From NCBI GenBank assembly GCA_964655995.1, contig CAZZPK010000001.1:87406-151405 (forward strand): a stretch of 64,000 nt of DNA. Direction: 5' to 3'. A program made the position numbers and the translations under genes. The DNA comes from JACPIA01 sp964655995 (lineage in GTDB: Bacteria > Patescibacteriota > Minisyncoccia > Phycocordibacterales > XYD1-FULL-46-19). This document shows, in pieces, positions 57,301 to 64,000 of the stretch (its first letter is position 1; every line of letters starts with the position of its first letter). The notes beneath the pieces are model-generated. The model saw only the letters and a program-made list of their open reading frames with translations. It searched no databases and was not told the origin of the DNA.

Positions 57301-58046
57301 CGCGCGTGGAGGAGATCTTTGAGCGCCGCATCCCTAAGGTGCCGGCCTTAATCTCCGAGGTGGACGGCGAAGTAATGGAGATAAAAACCGACACCAAAGA
57401 GCAGACACTCGTTATTTTGGCCAATCCGGAGTATCGCAAAAAAAGTAGCAAAGAAAGTACGGTGGAGTATAAATTGCCGCTAGTTCGGACTCTTTTGGTG
57501 GAGAAGGGTAGTCCGGTTAAGCGCGGCGAGATCTTGTCGGACGGTGCGGCCGATATTGCCACTTTGTTCAAGCTGGCCGGCCGCGAGCAGGCGGAGAAAT
57601 ATATCATCAAAGAGATCAATGCCATTTACGAGTTGCAGGGCGTTTCGATCTCTCGCAAACACATCGAGCTGATTATCCATCAAATGTTCTCCCGCCGCAA
57701 AATCAAAAATCCGGGCGACAGCCGCTTTACCTTGGGTGAGGTGGTGGAGTTGAATGAGCTTTTGGAGGAGAATGAGCGCTTAACTCGTGAGGGCCTAGAG
57801 GAGGCGAGCGGGGAGGTGGTGGTTTTGGGTATTACCGAGGTAGCGCTTTCAACAGCCTCGTTCCTCTCGGCGGTCTCCTTCCAGCACACCACCAAAGTGC
57901 TGATCGATACGGCGATTAAGGGTGGGCTCGATCGCCTCCGCGGCTTAAAAGAGAATGTCATCATCGGCCGCTTGATCCCGGCCGGTACCGGCCTTGAGGC
58001 CGCGTCGGCTCCCGGCAGATCGGAGGACGGAGAGACCGACGAATAA
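54387..58046 (+). CDS. rpoC: RNA polymerase subunit beta'
   Basis: About 1219 residues from ATG 54387 (MSLPTTKKGERIADFNAISL); an in-frame ATG at 54360 would sit inside rpoB. Zinc site 1 is CYCGKYKRIRYKDIICEKCG. The catalytic Mg motif is AFNADFDGDQMAVHVPLS. The trigger-loop/bridge region includes MAGMKGLIVNPANRLIDFPI and EYFITTHGARKGLADTALNT. Zinc site 2 is CKLGRGICQKCYG. The C-terminus is complete. It heads into dnaG 8 bp later. Confidence 0.96.
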   Translation: MSLPTTKKGERIADFNAISLKLASPERIREWSYGEVTKPETINYRSGRAERGGLFDERIFGPEKDFECYCGKYKRIRYKDIICEKCGVEVTRSIVRRERMGHIELASPVAHIWFLRGIPSRIGLVLDISIPELEKVVYFAGYIITKVNEEERTKVLKELDNEFKNKIKSLEDPEAKERLKQSLLEARRQIESLVPWKVLDELSYHRLSLKYGSVFEAGIGAEAIETIFKSIDVEAELAKIGAALEQASALERPKLQKRYNLFRSFVTAGIRPEWMFMRVLPVIPPALRPMVALDGGRHATSDVNDLYRRVINRNNRLKKLMDLNAPEVILRNEKRILQEAVDALIDNSIRRGGGGEGAMSQAGRRPLKSLADSLRGKQGRFRQNLLGKRVDYSGRSVIVVGSELKLSQCGLPKHMALELFKPFIIAKILESELAFNIRGASRLIDEGVPEVWAILEEVIKDKYVLLNRAPTLHRLGIQAFRPMLIEGNAIQVHPLVCAAFNADFDGDQMAVHVPLSEEAQKEARELIAANKNLLKPGSGDPIVTMKLDIVLGCYWVTKFMDGAKGEGKFFAGPNQAIMAYDFGDIDLRAKIKIKGGKPEKYGELSGEIFETSIGRILFNNNLPNSIKFINAEITAKILNRLTEDLITHGDREVVPDILDKIKLFGFKYATKSGITWGLDDVLVPKEKEGIVAEARREAALIEEKYNDGFLSDDEKYRMIIELWLRTKSKIEKVIPAALPVHGSVLDMITSSARGSIAQLSQMAGMKGLIVNPANRLIDFPIVPSYKEGLSPIEYFITTHGARKGLADTALNTAKAGYLTRKLVDVAQDLVVLEDDCGDKEGRVITKDNILGFDTGIANSIRGRILLKDLVTPEGEVLFKKGHLITREDAQLAESKGITDAHIRSPLACKLGRGICQKCYGADPGRGGLVKPGEPVGIVAAQAIGEPGTQLTMRTKHAGGVGTASVDIVGGLPRVEEIFERRIPKVPALISEVDGEVMEIKTDTKEQTLVILANPEYRKKSSKESTVEYKLPLVRTLLVEKGSPVKRGEILSDGAADIATLFKLAGREQAEKYIIKEINAIYELQGVSISRKHIELIIHQMFSRRKIKNPGDSRFTLGEVVELNELLEENERLTREGLEEASGEVVVLGITEVALSTASFLSAVSFQHTTKVLIDTAIKGGLDRLRGLKENVIIGRLIPAGTGLEAASAPGRSEDGETDE

Positions 58047-58054
58047 ACGCCAAT

Positions 58055-59716
58055 ATGTCGGCGATTGTAGAACAAATTAAATCCCGACTGGATATTGCGG
58101 ACGTCATCGCCTCTTATCTGAAGCTCGAAAAAGCGGGCAGCAATTTGCGGGCGCGCTGCCCCTTCCATAACGAAAAAACTCCCTCCTTTTTTGTCTCGCC
58201 GGTGCGGCAGACTTACCACTGCTTTGGCTGTGGCAAGGGCGGCGATCTGATTAATTTTGTCGAGGAGATCGAAGGCTTGGATTTTATGGGCGCGCTTGAG
58301 GTATTGGCGCTTCGCGCCGGTGTGCCGTTTGACCGTGGTGCGCTCAAGACCGACAACACACTTGATCGCTTGCGAGCCTTGCTCGAGGACGCCACCGCCT
58401 TTTTTGAGTCCAATTTGGCTGGTGACGAGCTGGCCCAAAAATATTTGCGCGAGCGGGGAGTGAGTAGTGAGACGATTAAAAAATTCCGCCTCGGCTACGC
58501 TCCCGACGGCTGGCGCGTACTCACCGAGTATCTTTTGGCCCGGCGCTTTAAAGAGGAAGAGTTGGTGGCGGCCGGCCTGGCTATTAAAAAGGACGACACC
58601 GGCCGGGTGTATGACCGTTTCCGCGGGCGGATAATGTTCCCCATTACCGATGCTGTCGGGCGGGTTGTCGGTTTTTCCGGCCGAATTGTGGTCGCCGGAA
58701 CGGCGGAGACGGCCAAATACATCAATACGCCGCAAACGGCCCTTTATGACAAATCAACGGCGCTGTTTGGCATTGCCGAGGCCAAGCAGGCAATACGCGA
58801 GCGCGGTCGCGCCGTTTTAGTAGAAGGCCAAATGGATTTAGTCTTGGCCCATCAAGCCGGCACGACCGAGGCTGTGGCCGTCTCCGGCACGGCCCTGACC
58901 GATCGCCACTTGCTCGCCCTGAAGCGCTTAAGCAACAATATTGTAATGGCCTTTGATGCCGACAGCGCCGGGGTGGCGGCCTCGCGGCGGGCGGTAGATT
59001 TGGCCCTATCGCTCGGGCTCGAGGTGCGGTTGGCGCCGCTGCCGGCCGGCCAGGATCCGGCTGACTGCATTAAAGCCGATCCTCAAAAATGGCACAAAAG
59101 TTTGGCGGACAATTTGCATGCCGTCGATTTTTACCTGCGACAAATCCTCCAAACCGAGACGGATGCCCGCACTATCAAACAGCGAGTGAGCGCTTTGGTG
59201 GTGCCGGCGATCAGTCGTTTGCCCGACGCCTTGGAGCAAGCGCATTTTGTAAGTAGGGTGGCGGCGGCGGTAAATATGAGCGAGGCTCCCTTGTGGGAGG
59301 AGGTTAAAAAGCGGCTGGTGCCGGCGCCGCAGGTTAAGGCGGCAGTCCAAACAGAAACTGCCGCCCCCGCTCCCTCTCGGTTGGAAATTATCGCCGAAAA
59401 ATTATTAGGCCTCTATTGGTGGCTTAAGCGGGACAATATTATGAGCGGATCGGGCGAGCGCCTCGGAGTGCTGGCCACAGAGCTTTTACCGCGGCAGGAT
59501 GAGCTCGCGCTCAAAGCCGAGGTGCTCTACGGCGAGAGCAAACATTTGGACGAGGAGATTAATAATTTGATTACGGAGTTCAAGCGCGAGGTCTGGCGCG
59601 AGGAGCTCGAGGCGGCCACTAGGGCGCTGCGCTTGGCCGAGGAGGCGGGCGACGCCCAAGCGGTAGACAAATGGCTTAAAAAATGCCAAGCTATCTCACA
59701 GTCTTTACATCTATGA
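58055..59716 (+). CDS. dnaG: DNA primase
   Basis: A 553-residue primase. The N-terminal zinc domain is RARCPFHNEKTPSFFVSP then YHCFGCGKGGD (CHCC, residues ~30-65). The RNA-polymerase core has YDKSTALFGIAEAKQAIRER and TOPRIM residues VLVEGQMDLVLAHQAG and MAFDADSAGVAASRRAVDLA. A helical C-terminal DnaB-interacting region follows. The stop is TGA within ATGA, overlapping the rpoD start, as in the classic dnaG-rpoD arrangement. Confidence 0.95.
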   Translation: MSAIVEQIKSRLDIADVIASYLKLEKAGSNLRARCPFHNEKTPSFFVSPVRQTYHCFGCGKGGDLINFVEEIEGLDFMGALEVLALRAGVPFDRGALKTDNTLDRLRALLEDATAFFESNLAGDELAQKYLRERGVSSETIKKFRLGYAPDGWRVLTEYLLARRFKEEELVAAGLAIKKDDTGRVYDRFRGRIMFPITDAVGRVVGFSGRIVVAGTAETAKYINTPQTALYDKSTALFGIAEAKQAIRERGRAVLVEGQMDLVLAHQAGTTEAVAVSGTALTDRHLLALKRLSNNIVMAFDADSAGVAASRRAVDLALSLGLEVRLAPLPAGQDPADCIKADPQKWHKSLADNLHAVDFYLRQILQTETDARTIKQRVSALVVPAISRLPDALEQAHFVSRVAAAVNMSEAPLWEEVKKRLVPAPQVKAAVQTETAAPAPSRLEIIAEKLLGLYWWLKRDNIMSGSGERLGVLATELLPRQDELALKAEVLYGESKHLDEEINNLITEFKREVWREELEAATRALRLAEEAGDAQAVDKWLKKCQAISQSLHL

Positions 59717-60963
59717 AAAAAATAAAAAAATCAAAAAAGGGCAAAGCTAAAAAATATTCACCAGCAGCCGGCGGGAAAAAAGTTATTAAGAAAACTAAAG
59801 CCAAAGCGAGAGCCAAAGCCAAACCCAAGAAAAAGCCAGTCAAAAAGGCGATCGCTAAAAAGCCGGTATCTAAAAAAGCGATTATTACCAAAGAGATGCT
59901 GGAGGCCAAAAAGCAAGCCCTGATCGCCAAGGGGCGCGGGCGCGGCTTTATTACTTATGCCGAACTACTAAAGGAGTTTCCCACTATCGAAAATGATATT
60001 CTTTTTTTGGAGGAGCTGTATGCCAAATTGGAGGAGGTGGGGGTGGATGTGCTTGAGGAGGGCGGATTGCTCGACGACTCACTGATTACGCCCGATAAGC
60101 TTAAAGCCGCTGCCTCCAGTGTGCGTAGCGACGGGGGCCTGGACTCCGTCCAAATTTATTTAAAAGAGATTGGTCGCCATAAACTGTTAAACGGTCAGGA
60201 GGAAAAAGAGTTGGCTAAAAAGATTTTAGAAGGCGATGAGGATGCCAAAAAGGCGCTAGCCAATGCCAACTTGCGCCTCGTGGTCTCGATCGCTAAAAAA
60301 TATATCGGCCGCTCGAGCGACTTAACTTTGCTCGACTTAATTCAAGAAGGTAACTTGGGCCTCTTTAAAGCGGTGGAGAAATTTGATTGGCGCAAGGGTT
60401 ACAAATTCTCCACTTACGCCACCTGGTGGATACGCCAGGCGGTAACGCGGGCGCTCGCCGACCAGTCGCGCACTATCCGTATCCCGGTGCACATGGTGGA
60501 GACCATTGCCAAGTATAAACAAGTTTATCGCCGTCTCTCCCAAGACTTGGGCCGTGACCCATTACCGAGTGAGATTGCCACGGAAATGGGCGTGGATGTA
60601 GAGAAGGTGCACACGATTGAAAAGATTGATCAAAGCACGGCCTCGCTTGACCGCCCCACTGACGATGATGATGAAAAGTCGAGCTTGGGCGAATTTATTG
60701 CCGATGACAAAATCGCCTCGCCGGATCAGGACGTCTCGCGTCGGATTTTACGGGATCAAATTGAGGAGATTTTATCGGATCTCTCGCTTAAAGAGCGTCG
60801 GATTTTAGAGATGCGTCACGGCTTGCGCGATGGCGTGATGCGCACCCTGGAAGAGGTGGGTAAGGAGTTTGGCGTCACTCGCGAGCGCATCCGCCAAATC
60901 GAGGCCAAAGCCCACGACAAAATCCGCCAACACGACAAAGCCAAGAGATTGATGGGGTATTAA
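59713..60963 (+). CDS. rpoD: RNA polymerase primary sigma factor
   Basis: About 416 residues from ATG 59713, which overlaps the dnaG TGA as ATGA. An N-terminal Lys/Ala-rich extension of ~60 residues (KKTKAKARAKAKPKKKPVKK) replaces region 1.1. Region 1.2 is DSVQIYLKEIGRHKLLNGQE, region 2 is LRLVVSIAKKYIGR and EKFDWRKGYKFSTYATWWIR, region 3 is IRIPVHMVETIAKY, and region 4 is EEVGKEFGVTRERIRQIEAK. The basic extension might bind DNA; that is inference. Promoters in the window fit its TATAAT/TTGACA specificity. Confidence 0.95.
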   Translation: MKKIKKSKKGKAKKYSPAAGGKKVIKKTKAKARAKAKPKKKPVKKAIAKKPVSKKAIITKEMLEAKKQALIAKGRGRGFITYAELLKEFPTIENDILFLEELYAKLEEVGVDVLEEGGLLDDSLITPDKLKAAASSVRSDGGLDSVQIYLKEIGRHKLLNGQEEKELAKKILEGDEDAKKALANANLRLVVSIAKKYIGRSSDLTLLDLIQEGNLGLFKAVEKFDWRKGYKFSTYATWWIRQAVTRALADQSRTIRIPVHMVETIAKYKQVYRRLSQDLGRDPLPSEIATEMGVDVEKVHTIEKIDQSTASLDRPTDDDDEKSSLGEFIADDKIASPDQDVSRRILRDQIEEILSDLSLKERRILEMRHGLRDGVMRTLEEVGKEFGVTRERIRQIEAKAHDKIRQHDKAKRLMGY

Positions 60964-60964
60964 A

Positions 60965-61669
60965 TTACTTCAGCATCTTATCGATAGCGGAGGAGACGTC
61001 GGAGAGGGGGACGGCGCCGGGGAGGACAACCATTTGCCCGTCAGGGCCCAAGACAATCGGGTAGGGGGTGCCTTGGGCGCCGGCTTTAAGGGCGCTCTGT
61101 ACGCCGGCCTCGACTTTAGCGTCAAACTGGCCGCTGGTTAAACACTCGTTAAATTTAGTAACATCAAGTTTTAATTCAGCGGCAATTTTAGGCAGCTCGG
61201 TCGCGTCTAGGCCATCATTGCCGGGAGTAATCTCAAATAGTTTGTCGATAAATTGCCAAAAGGCCTCCTCGCCGCCCAGGCTAGCGGCACACTCACTGGC
61301 TACGGCCTCGGCGCGCGCCTTCTCATGCAGAGAGTCGATTGGATAGTGGCGGTAAACCCAAGCTACTTTGTTGCCATATTTGGCCAAAACTTCTTTCATT
61401 GTAAAGTGGAAGCGTTTGCAAAAGGGGCACTCCAAGTCGGAATATTCAATAATTTTTACCGGAGCATTAATGTCGCCGCGGATATGATCGGCGCTCGTTA
61501 CCGGATCCACCTCGGTACTGCTTAAAGCGGTGGCGGCGGCTAAGTCCTCTCGATTGGCTCCGGCCCCGGGGCCAAAGTAAATCGCCCCGGCAATTAGTGC
61601 GCCTACAATTAGAATACTGACTGGAACTGCGTAGTTAACGTTATTGTTTTGGGTGTCATTATTTTCCAT
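60965..61669 (-). CDS. DsbA/thioredoxin-like exported oxidoreductase
   Basis: A 234-residue protein anchored by one N-terminal helix (~residues 13-33, YAVPVSILIVGALIAGAIYF). The thioredoxin fold (~60-234) has the redox motif CPFC in YSDLECPFCKRFHFTMKEVL, then VAWVYRHYPIDSLHEKARAE and GTPYPIVLG with the cis-Pro. This is the DSBA-like thioredoxin family (BdbD/DsbA), probably catalysing disulfide formation outside the membrane. Several Cys-containing exported proteins in this window are possible clients. It is convergent with rpoD. Confidence 0.9.
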   Translation of the reverse strand: MENNDTQNNNVNYAVPVSILIVGALIAGAIYFGPGAGANREDLAAATALSSTEVDPVTSADHIRGDINAPVKIIEYSDLECPFCKRFHFTMKEVLAKYGNKVAWVYRHYPIDSLHEKARAEAVASECAASLGGEEAFWQFIDKLFEITPGNDGLDATELPKIAAELKLDVTKFNECLTSGQFDAKVEAGVQSALKAGAQGTPYPIVLGPDGQMVVLPGAVPLSDVSSAIDKMLK

Positions 61670-61680
61670 ATCTGACTATC

Positions 61681-62013
61681 TTACCTGATATTGCAGCCGG
61701 GGGGAAGGGGCTTGTCCGGGATAAGCAGAGCCAATGACTCTTCACCAGAGGCGGCCAGGAGCATGCCGTTGCTCTCAAGTCCCATTAGCGTCCGCGGCTC
61801 TAAATTGGCGACGATTACGATTTGTTTGCCGGGTAAGTCGGCCGGGTCGTAAAATTTGCCAATCCCGGAGATAATTTGGCGATCGGTACCGGAGCCATCG
61901 TCAACGATTATTTTCAACAATTTTTCCGAGCCCTCCACACGCTCGGCCGTTTTGATGTGGACAATTTTGAGCTCGGAGCGTGCAAAATCGTCGTAGGGGA
62001 TAGTATTGGACAT
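61681..62013 (-). CDS. tRNA-binding domain protein (MetG C-terminal/CsaA-like)
   Basis: A 110-residue EMAPII-type OB fold from ATG 62013 (MSNTIPYDDFARSELKIVHI). The family landmarks are FARSELKIVHIKTAERVEGS, ISGIGKFYDPADLPGKQIVI and LEPRTLMGLESNGMLLAASG. It corresponds to the C-terminal dimerisation/tRNA-binding module of MetRS or to free-standing CsaA/Trbp111. Upstream in-frame codons overlap the divergent zinc-ribbon gene and are not used. The dsbA-like gene lies 11 bp downstream. Confidence 0.9.
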   Translation of the reverse strand: MSNTIPYDDFARSELKIVHIKTAERVEGSEKLLKIIVDDGSGTDRQIISGIGKFYDPADLPGKQIVIVANLEPRTLMGLESNGMLLAASGEESLALLIPDKPLPPGCNIR

Positions 62014-62032
62014 AAGTTTATTAACTGCTACA
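62005..62032 (+). promoter_or_regulatory. Promoter of the 62.06-kb zinc-ribbon gene
   Basis: TTGGAC (62005-62010), a 17-bp spacer and TACATT (~62028-62033), overlapping the start of the divergent tRNA-binding protein gene. A GGGAGGAT ribosome binding site follows before ATG 62060. Confidence 0.55.
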
Positions 62033-62059
62033 TTATATGGCAGATTGGGAGGATTACAA

Positions 62060-62275
62060 ATGTGTGACGGCAGTGCGCTAGTGGTTAAGAATTCTTGCCG
62101 GACATGTGGCCGGCTCAAAGTCAGAGGGTTGTTTGACGGTAAAGAGATGTTCTTGGGATGCCCTTGTTTGGGTCGTCGCAAGCGCCCCATATTACCGATT
62201 GAGGAGTCAGCAAGAAAGGAGTTGGAATCATGGACTAAAGAATTCCGCTCAATTTTTCCACTGGGGGGCAAATAG
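62060..62275 (+). CDS. 71-residue zinc-ribbon small protein
   Basis: Starts at ATG 62060 (MCDGSALVVKNSCRTCGRLK), set by the Shine-Dalgarno GGGAGGAT 6 nt upstream; an earlier in-frame ATG lies in the promoter. CxxC at ~residues 13-16 and CPC at ~34-36 could bind one zinc. The C-terminal half is charged and helical (RKELESWTKEFRSIF). No family is recognised. Having a leader and strong ribosome binding site, it resembles the other accessory small genes here. Confidence 0.65.
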   Translation: MCDGSALVVKNSCRTCGRLKVRGLFDGKEMFLGCPCLGRRKRPILPIEESARKELESWTKEFRSIFPLGGK

Positions 62276-62282
62276 CCCTCTT

Positions 62283-62561
62283 TTATTTTTTATCTAAAAA
62301 GCGGGCGAGATAAACGGTGGCCACTACTACAATAATAGTGACGATTACGGCATAGCCCAGTTTGGCCCAAACGACGCCGCCGCCCAGGGGGATCCAGTAG
62401 TCAATAATAGCCTTGATGGCATCATTCCAGGCTAGGCCGGCAATTAAGCCTAAAGCGGCGGTAATGTAACCTAAGGTCCGCTCTTTAGCCTCATGGCCTA
62501 GCACTTTACTCTCTTGGGCTAACTCACTTTTTAAATAATTTATTTTTTCGCTTGAAAGCAT
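62283..62561 (-). CDS. DUF5654-like membrane protein
   Basis: A 92-residue protein from ATG 62561 (MLSSEKINYLKSELAQESKV). Two transmembrane segments lie at ~30-50 (LGYITAALGLIAGLAWNDAI) and ~64-86 (AKLGYAVIVTIIVVVATVYL), with the GLAWNDAIK motif of the DUF5654 family, common in Patescibacteria and archaea with unknown function. TATAAT (minus, 62573-62568) ends 6 nt before the ATG, so the mRNA is near-leaderless; this box is embedded in the U-run of the preceding gene's terminator. Confidence 0.8.
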   Translation of the reverse strand: MLSSEKINYLKSELAQESKVLGHEAKERTLGYITAALGLIAGLAWNDAIKAIIDYWIPLGGGVVWAKLGYAVIVTIIVVVATVYLARFLDKK

Positions 62562-62584
62562 TGTTTTATTATAACAAAAAAATA

Positions 62585-62607
62585 CCGAGCACTCGTAGAG
62601 TGCTCGG
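62585..62607 (-). terminator. Terminator of the 65-residue zinc-ribbon gene
   Basis: CCGAGCACT/AGTGCTCGG with a 5-nt loop, followed on the minus strand by TATTTTTTTG. The next gene's -10 box begins right at its end. Confidence 0.85.
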
Positions 62608-62629
62608 CTATGTGGGTGGCGACCGCGGG

Positions 62630-62827
62630 CTACACGGCCAACCTCGTCATTTTGTTCCCTGTGCCGCGGAGTTCCTTCCCTTGTTGGTTTTGGAACTCCT
62701 TGATTTCCGCTTTTGCCGTCACCAGGCATGACGGGCAATACGTGTGACTCCCTTCGACGACTTGGTCAGTTCTGACCCAGCCATCTCGCGTCTTTATTTT
62801 TTTGCACTTACAACACTGTATGACCAT
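62630..62827 (-). CDS. 65-residue zinc-ribbon small protein
   Basis: Begins MVIQCCKCKKIKTRDGWVRT, with Cys residues in CCKCKK and CPSC (~residues 31-34), a plausible four-Cys zinc site. A Gln/Lys-rich, basic second half follows. A strong Shine-Dalgarno AAGGAGGAGAG precedes the ATG, identical to that of the gene at 41106, and a terminator follows 23 bp after the stop, so it is a single-gene unit. Function unknown; small zinc-ribbon proteins of this kind often bind nucleic acid or protein. Confidence 0.7.
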   Translation of the reverse strand: MVIQCCKCKKIKTRDGWVRTDQVVEGSHTYCPSCLVTAKAEIKEFQNQQGKELRGTGNKMTRLAV

Positions 62828-62907
62828 ATCTCTCCTCCTTCTGTATGTTTAATGACGCCTTAAATCCATCCTTATTACAACCCTTATCCTAGCAGATTAA
62901 GGGTATT

Positions 62908-62936
62908 TTGTCAAGCTTTGGGGTAGATGGTATACT
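62908..62936 (+). promoter_or_regulatory. Promoter of the pepF-like gene
   Basis: TTGTCA (62908-62913), a 17-bp spacer and TATACT (62931-62936), 9 nt before ATG 62946; near-leaderless. Confidence 0.7.
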
Positions 62937-62945
62937 AGCGGGGTC

Positions 62946-64000
62946 ATGAAGGCTAAAAACCAGTGGGATTTAACACCCCTCTACAAAAGCGACACCGATC
63001 CTAAGTTGAAGCAGGATTTGGTTAAGCTTAAAACGGCCGGGCTCGCCTTGGCTGAGCGCTGGCGCGGTCGCAATGACTGGTTGGCCGACGCTAAAATTTT
63101 GCGCCAAGCGCTTGATGAGTACGAGGCTTGGGCCAGGGAGCTCTCCACCTCCGGTCGAGCCGGCTTTTACCTCTCACTCCGCCTCTCTCAAGATGAGAAC
63201 AATAATCAACTTAAGGCCCTTAAAACCAAAGTCCGCGATGTGGCGGTAGCGGTGGCGACCGAGCTTGAATTTTTTACCAATCGGCTGTCCAAAATCGATC
63301 CAGACGAGCAGGAGCGGCTGCTTATGTCTGGGGCGCTCAAGCCCTACCGCCATTTTTTGCGGCGGCTTTTTGCCGCCGGCCGCCACACGCTCTCGGAGCC
63401 TGAGGAGCGCATTTTGGCGCTTAAGTCGGCGAGCGCTCACGAGCGCTGGGCCGATATGACCTCGGCCTTTTTGGCTGCCGAGACGGCGGTGGTACTCACT
63501 CCGCAGGGCAAAAAGTCGCGCCAGCCGCTCTCGGTAATCGGCTCACTGATGTCTAATCGTAAAAAGGCGGTGCGGGAGAGCGCGGCTAACGCTTTTAACG
63601 AGATTATGATGCGCTTGGCCCCCGTGGCGGAGCATGAGCTCAATGCGCTCTTGGAAGATAAAAAAGTAAATGACGAGCTCCGCGGCTTTACTCGGCCGGA
63701 TGCTGCCCGCCATTTAAGCGATGACATCGAGTCGGCGGCAGTCGACGCCCTTCTTAAGGCCGTTGCTGCCAACTTTAAAATTTCCCAGCGCTACTACCGG
63801 CTCAAGGCCCGCTTGCTCGGAGTTAAAAAATTAAAATACCACGAGCGCAATGTGCCGGTTGGCGCTACGACCACCACTTACCTTTGGCCGGCAACAGTTA
63901 AGCTGGTAGGTGAGGTGCTCGCTGGTTTGGATGCCCAGTTCGGCCAAATTTTTAAGCAATTTTTAAATCAAGGCCGACTCGATGTTTACCCCAAAGCCGG
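62946..64000 (+). CDS. pepF: Oligoendopeptidase F-like M3 metallopeptidase (3' end outside window)
   Basis: Open from ATG 62946 (MKAKNQWDLTPLYKSDTDPK) to the window edge, ~351 residues visible. The N-terminal WDLTPLY, the helical region with KSASAHERWADMTSAFLAAE, and RKKAVRESAANAFNEIM plus ERNVPVGATTTTYLW fit M3B oligoendopeptidases. The catalytic HExGH lies beyond the window, so activity cannot be confirmed. It would degrade cytoplasmic peptides, possibly those imported with the peptide-binding protein at 23056. Confidence 0.8.
   Translation, partial: MKAKNQWDLTPLYKSDTDPKLKQDLVKLKTAGLALAERWRGRNDWLADAKILRQALDEYEAWARELSTSGRAGFYLSLRLSQDENNNQLKALKTKVRDVAVAVATELEFFTNRLSKIDPDEQERLLMSGALKPYRHFLRRLFAAGRHTLSEPEERILALKSASAHERWADMTSAFLAAETAVVLTPQGKKSRQPLSVIGSLMSNRKKAVRESAANAFNEIMMRLAPVAEHELNALLEDKKVNDELRGFTRPDAARHLSDDIESAAVDALLKAVAANFKISQRYYRLKARLLGVKKLKYHERNVPVGATTTTYLWPATVKLVGEVLAGLDAQFGQIFKQFLNQGRLDVYPKA

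Noticed and set aside
59683..59712. Earlier start of rpoD
   Set aside because: It lies wholly within dnaG; the ATGA overlap at 59713 is the usual dnaG-rpoD coupling.

Overview
This window reads as a chromosomal segment of a Patescibacteria (Candidate Phyla Radiation, Parcubacteria-like) bacterium. The evidence is a dense, roughly 50% GC housekeeping chromosome with reduced core proteins: a 151-residue EF-Ts, RF1 and RF2 lacking most of domain 1, ThrRS without a TGS domain and a short SMC. It also has Cas2-like/PaaX-like regulators, a DUF5654 protein and extracellular GWAWS-repeat proteins of the kind common in that group. Stop codons include TGA (dnaE, dnaG) and an SPF-type RF2 is present, so the standard bacterial code is used.

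Layout. 1-4 kb: a Cas2/PaaX-like gene flanked by 36-bp palindromes, a divergent sugar kinase/class II aldolase pair, and tRNAs fMet, Asp, Met/Ile, Thr(GGT) and Thr(CGT). 4-8.2 kb: prfB-ftsE-ftsX-pyrG. 8.2-16.7 kb: a DEAD-box helicase, typA, a GNAT, tRNA-Gln with a 141-bp tandem repeat, two anchored exported proteins, a methyltransferase, an adenylate-kinase-like protein, an AI-2E-type transporter and a YqeY protein. 16.8-25 kb: a UvrD-RecB helicase-nuclease, an unidentified ncRNA, an MFS transporter, rnj, a peptide-binding protein and secG. 25-32 kb: rplY, a lytic transglycosylase, rpmE, prfA, a secreted repeat protein, rpsB and tsf. 31.9-32.15 kb: a tRNA-Thr cloverleaf interrupted in all three loops, with a complete second tRNA-Thr inside its anticodon loop. 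32-41 kb: a single-chain PheRS, gyrB, a second Cas2/PaaX-like gene, thrS and dnaE. 41-42.5 kb: two accessory genes with twin promoters and a palindrome cluster. 42.5-47.3 kb: rnhB, rpmF, a nusB-NUDIX fusion, rnc and smc (with a 10-N assembly gap). 47.3-49.6 kb: a putative leader-peptide attenuator with a 42-residue ORF, then rnr. 49.6-61 kb: rpsP, a KH protein, trmD, rpoB, rpoC, dnaG and rpoD. 61-64 kb: a DsbA-like protein, a tRNA-binding protein, small zinc-ribbon proteins and the start of a pepF-like peptidase.

Expression appears to use two modes. About fifteen genes have a -10 hexamer only 6-13 nt before the start codon and no Shine-Dalgarno sequence, which implies leaderless or near-leaderless mRNAs. 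A minority, mostly accessory or small genes (14182, 41106, 41862, 47465, 62060, 62827), have true leaders with strong AGGAGG-type ribosome binding sites.

The most unusual items are the nested tRNA-Thr locus, the tRNA-Gln-linked tandem repeat, the shared 36-bp operator-like palindrome, the Leu-rich leader/attenuator, the mitochondrial-type PheRS and in-frame palindromic inserts in trmD, uvrD and smc. All calls were made by reading the sequence; no database search was possible.
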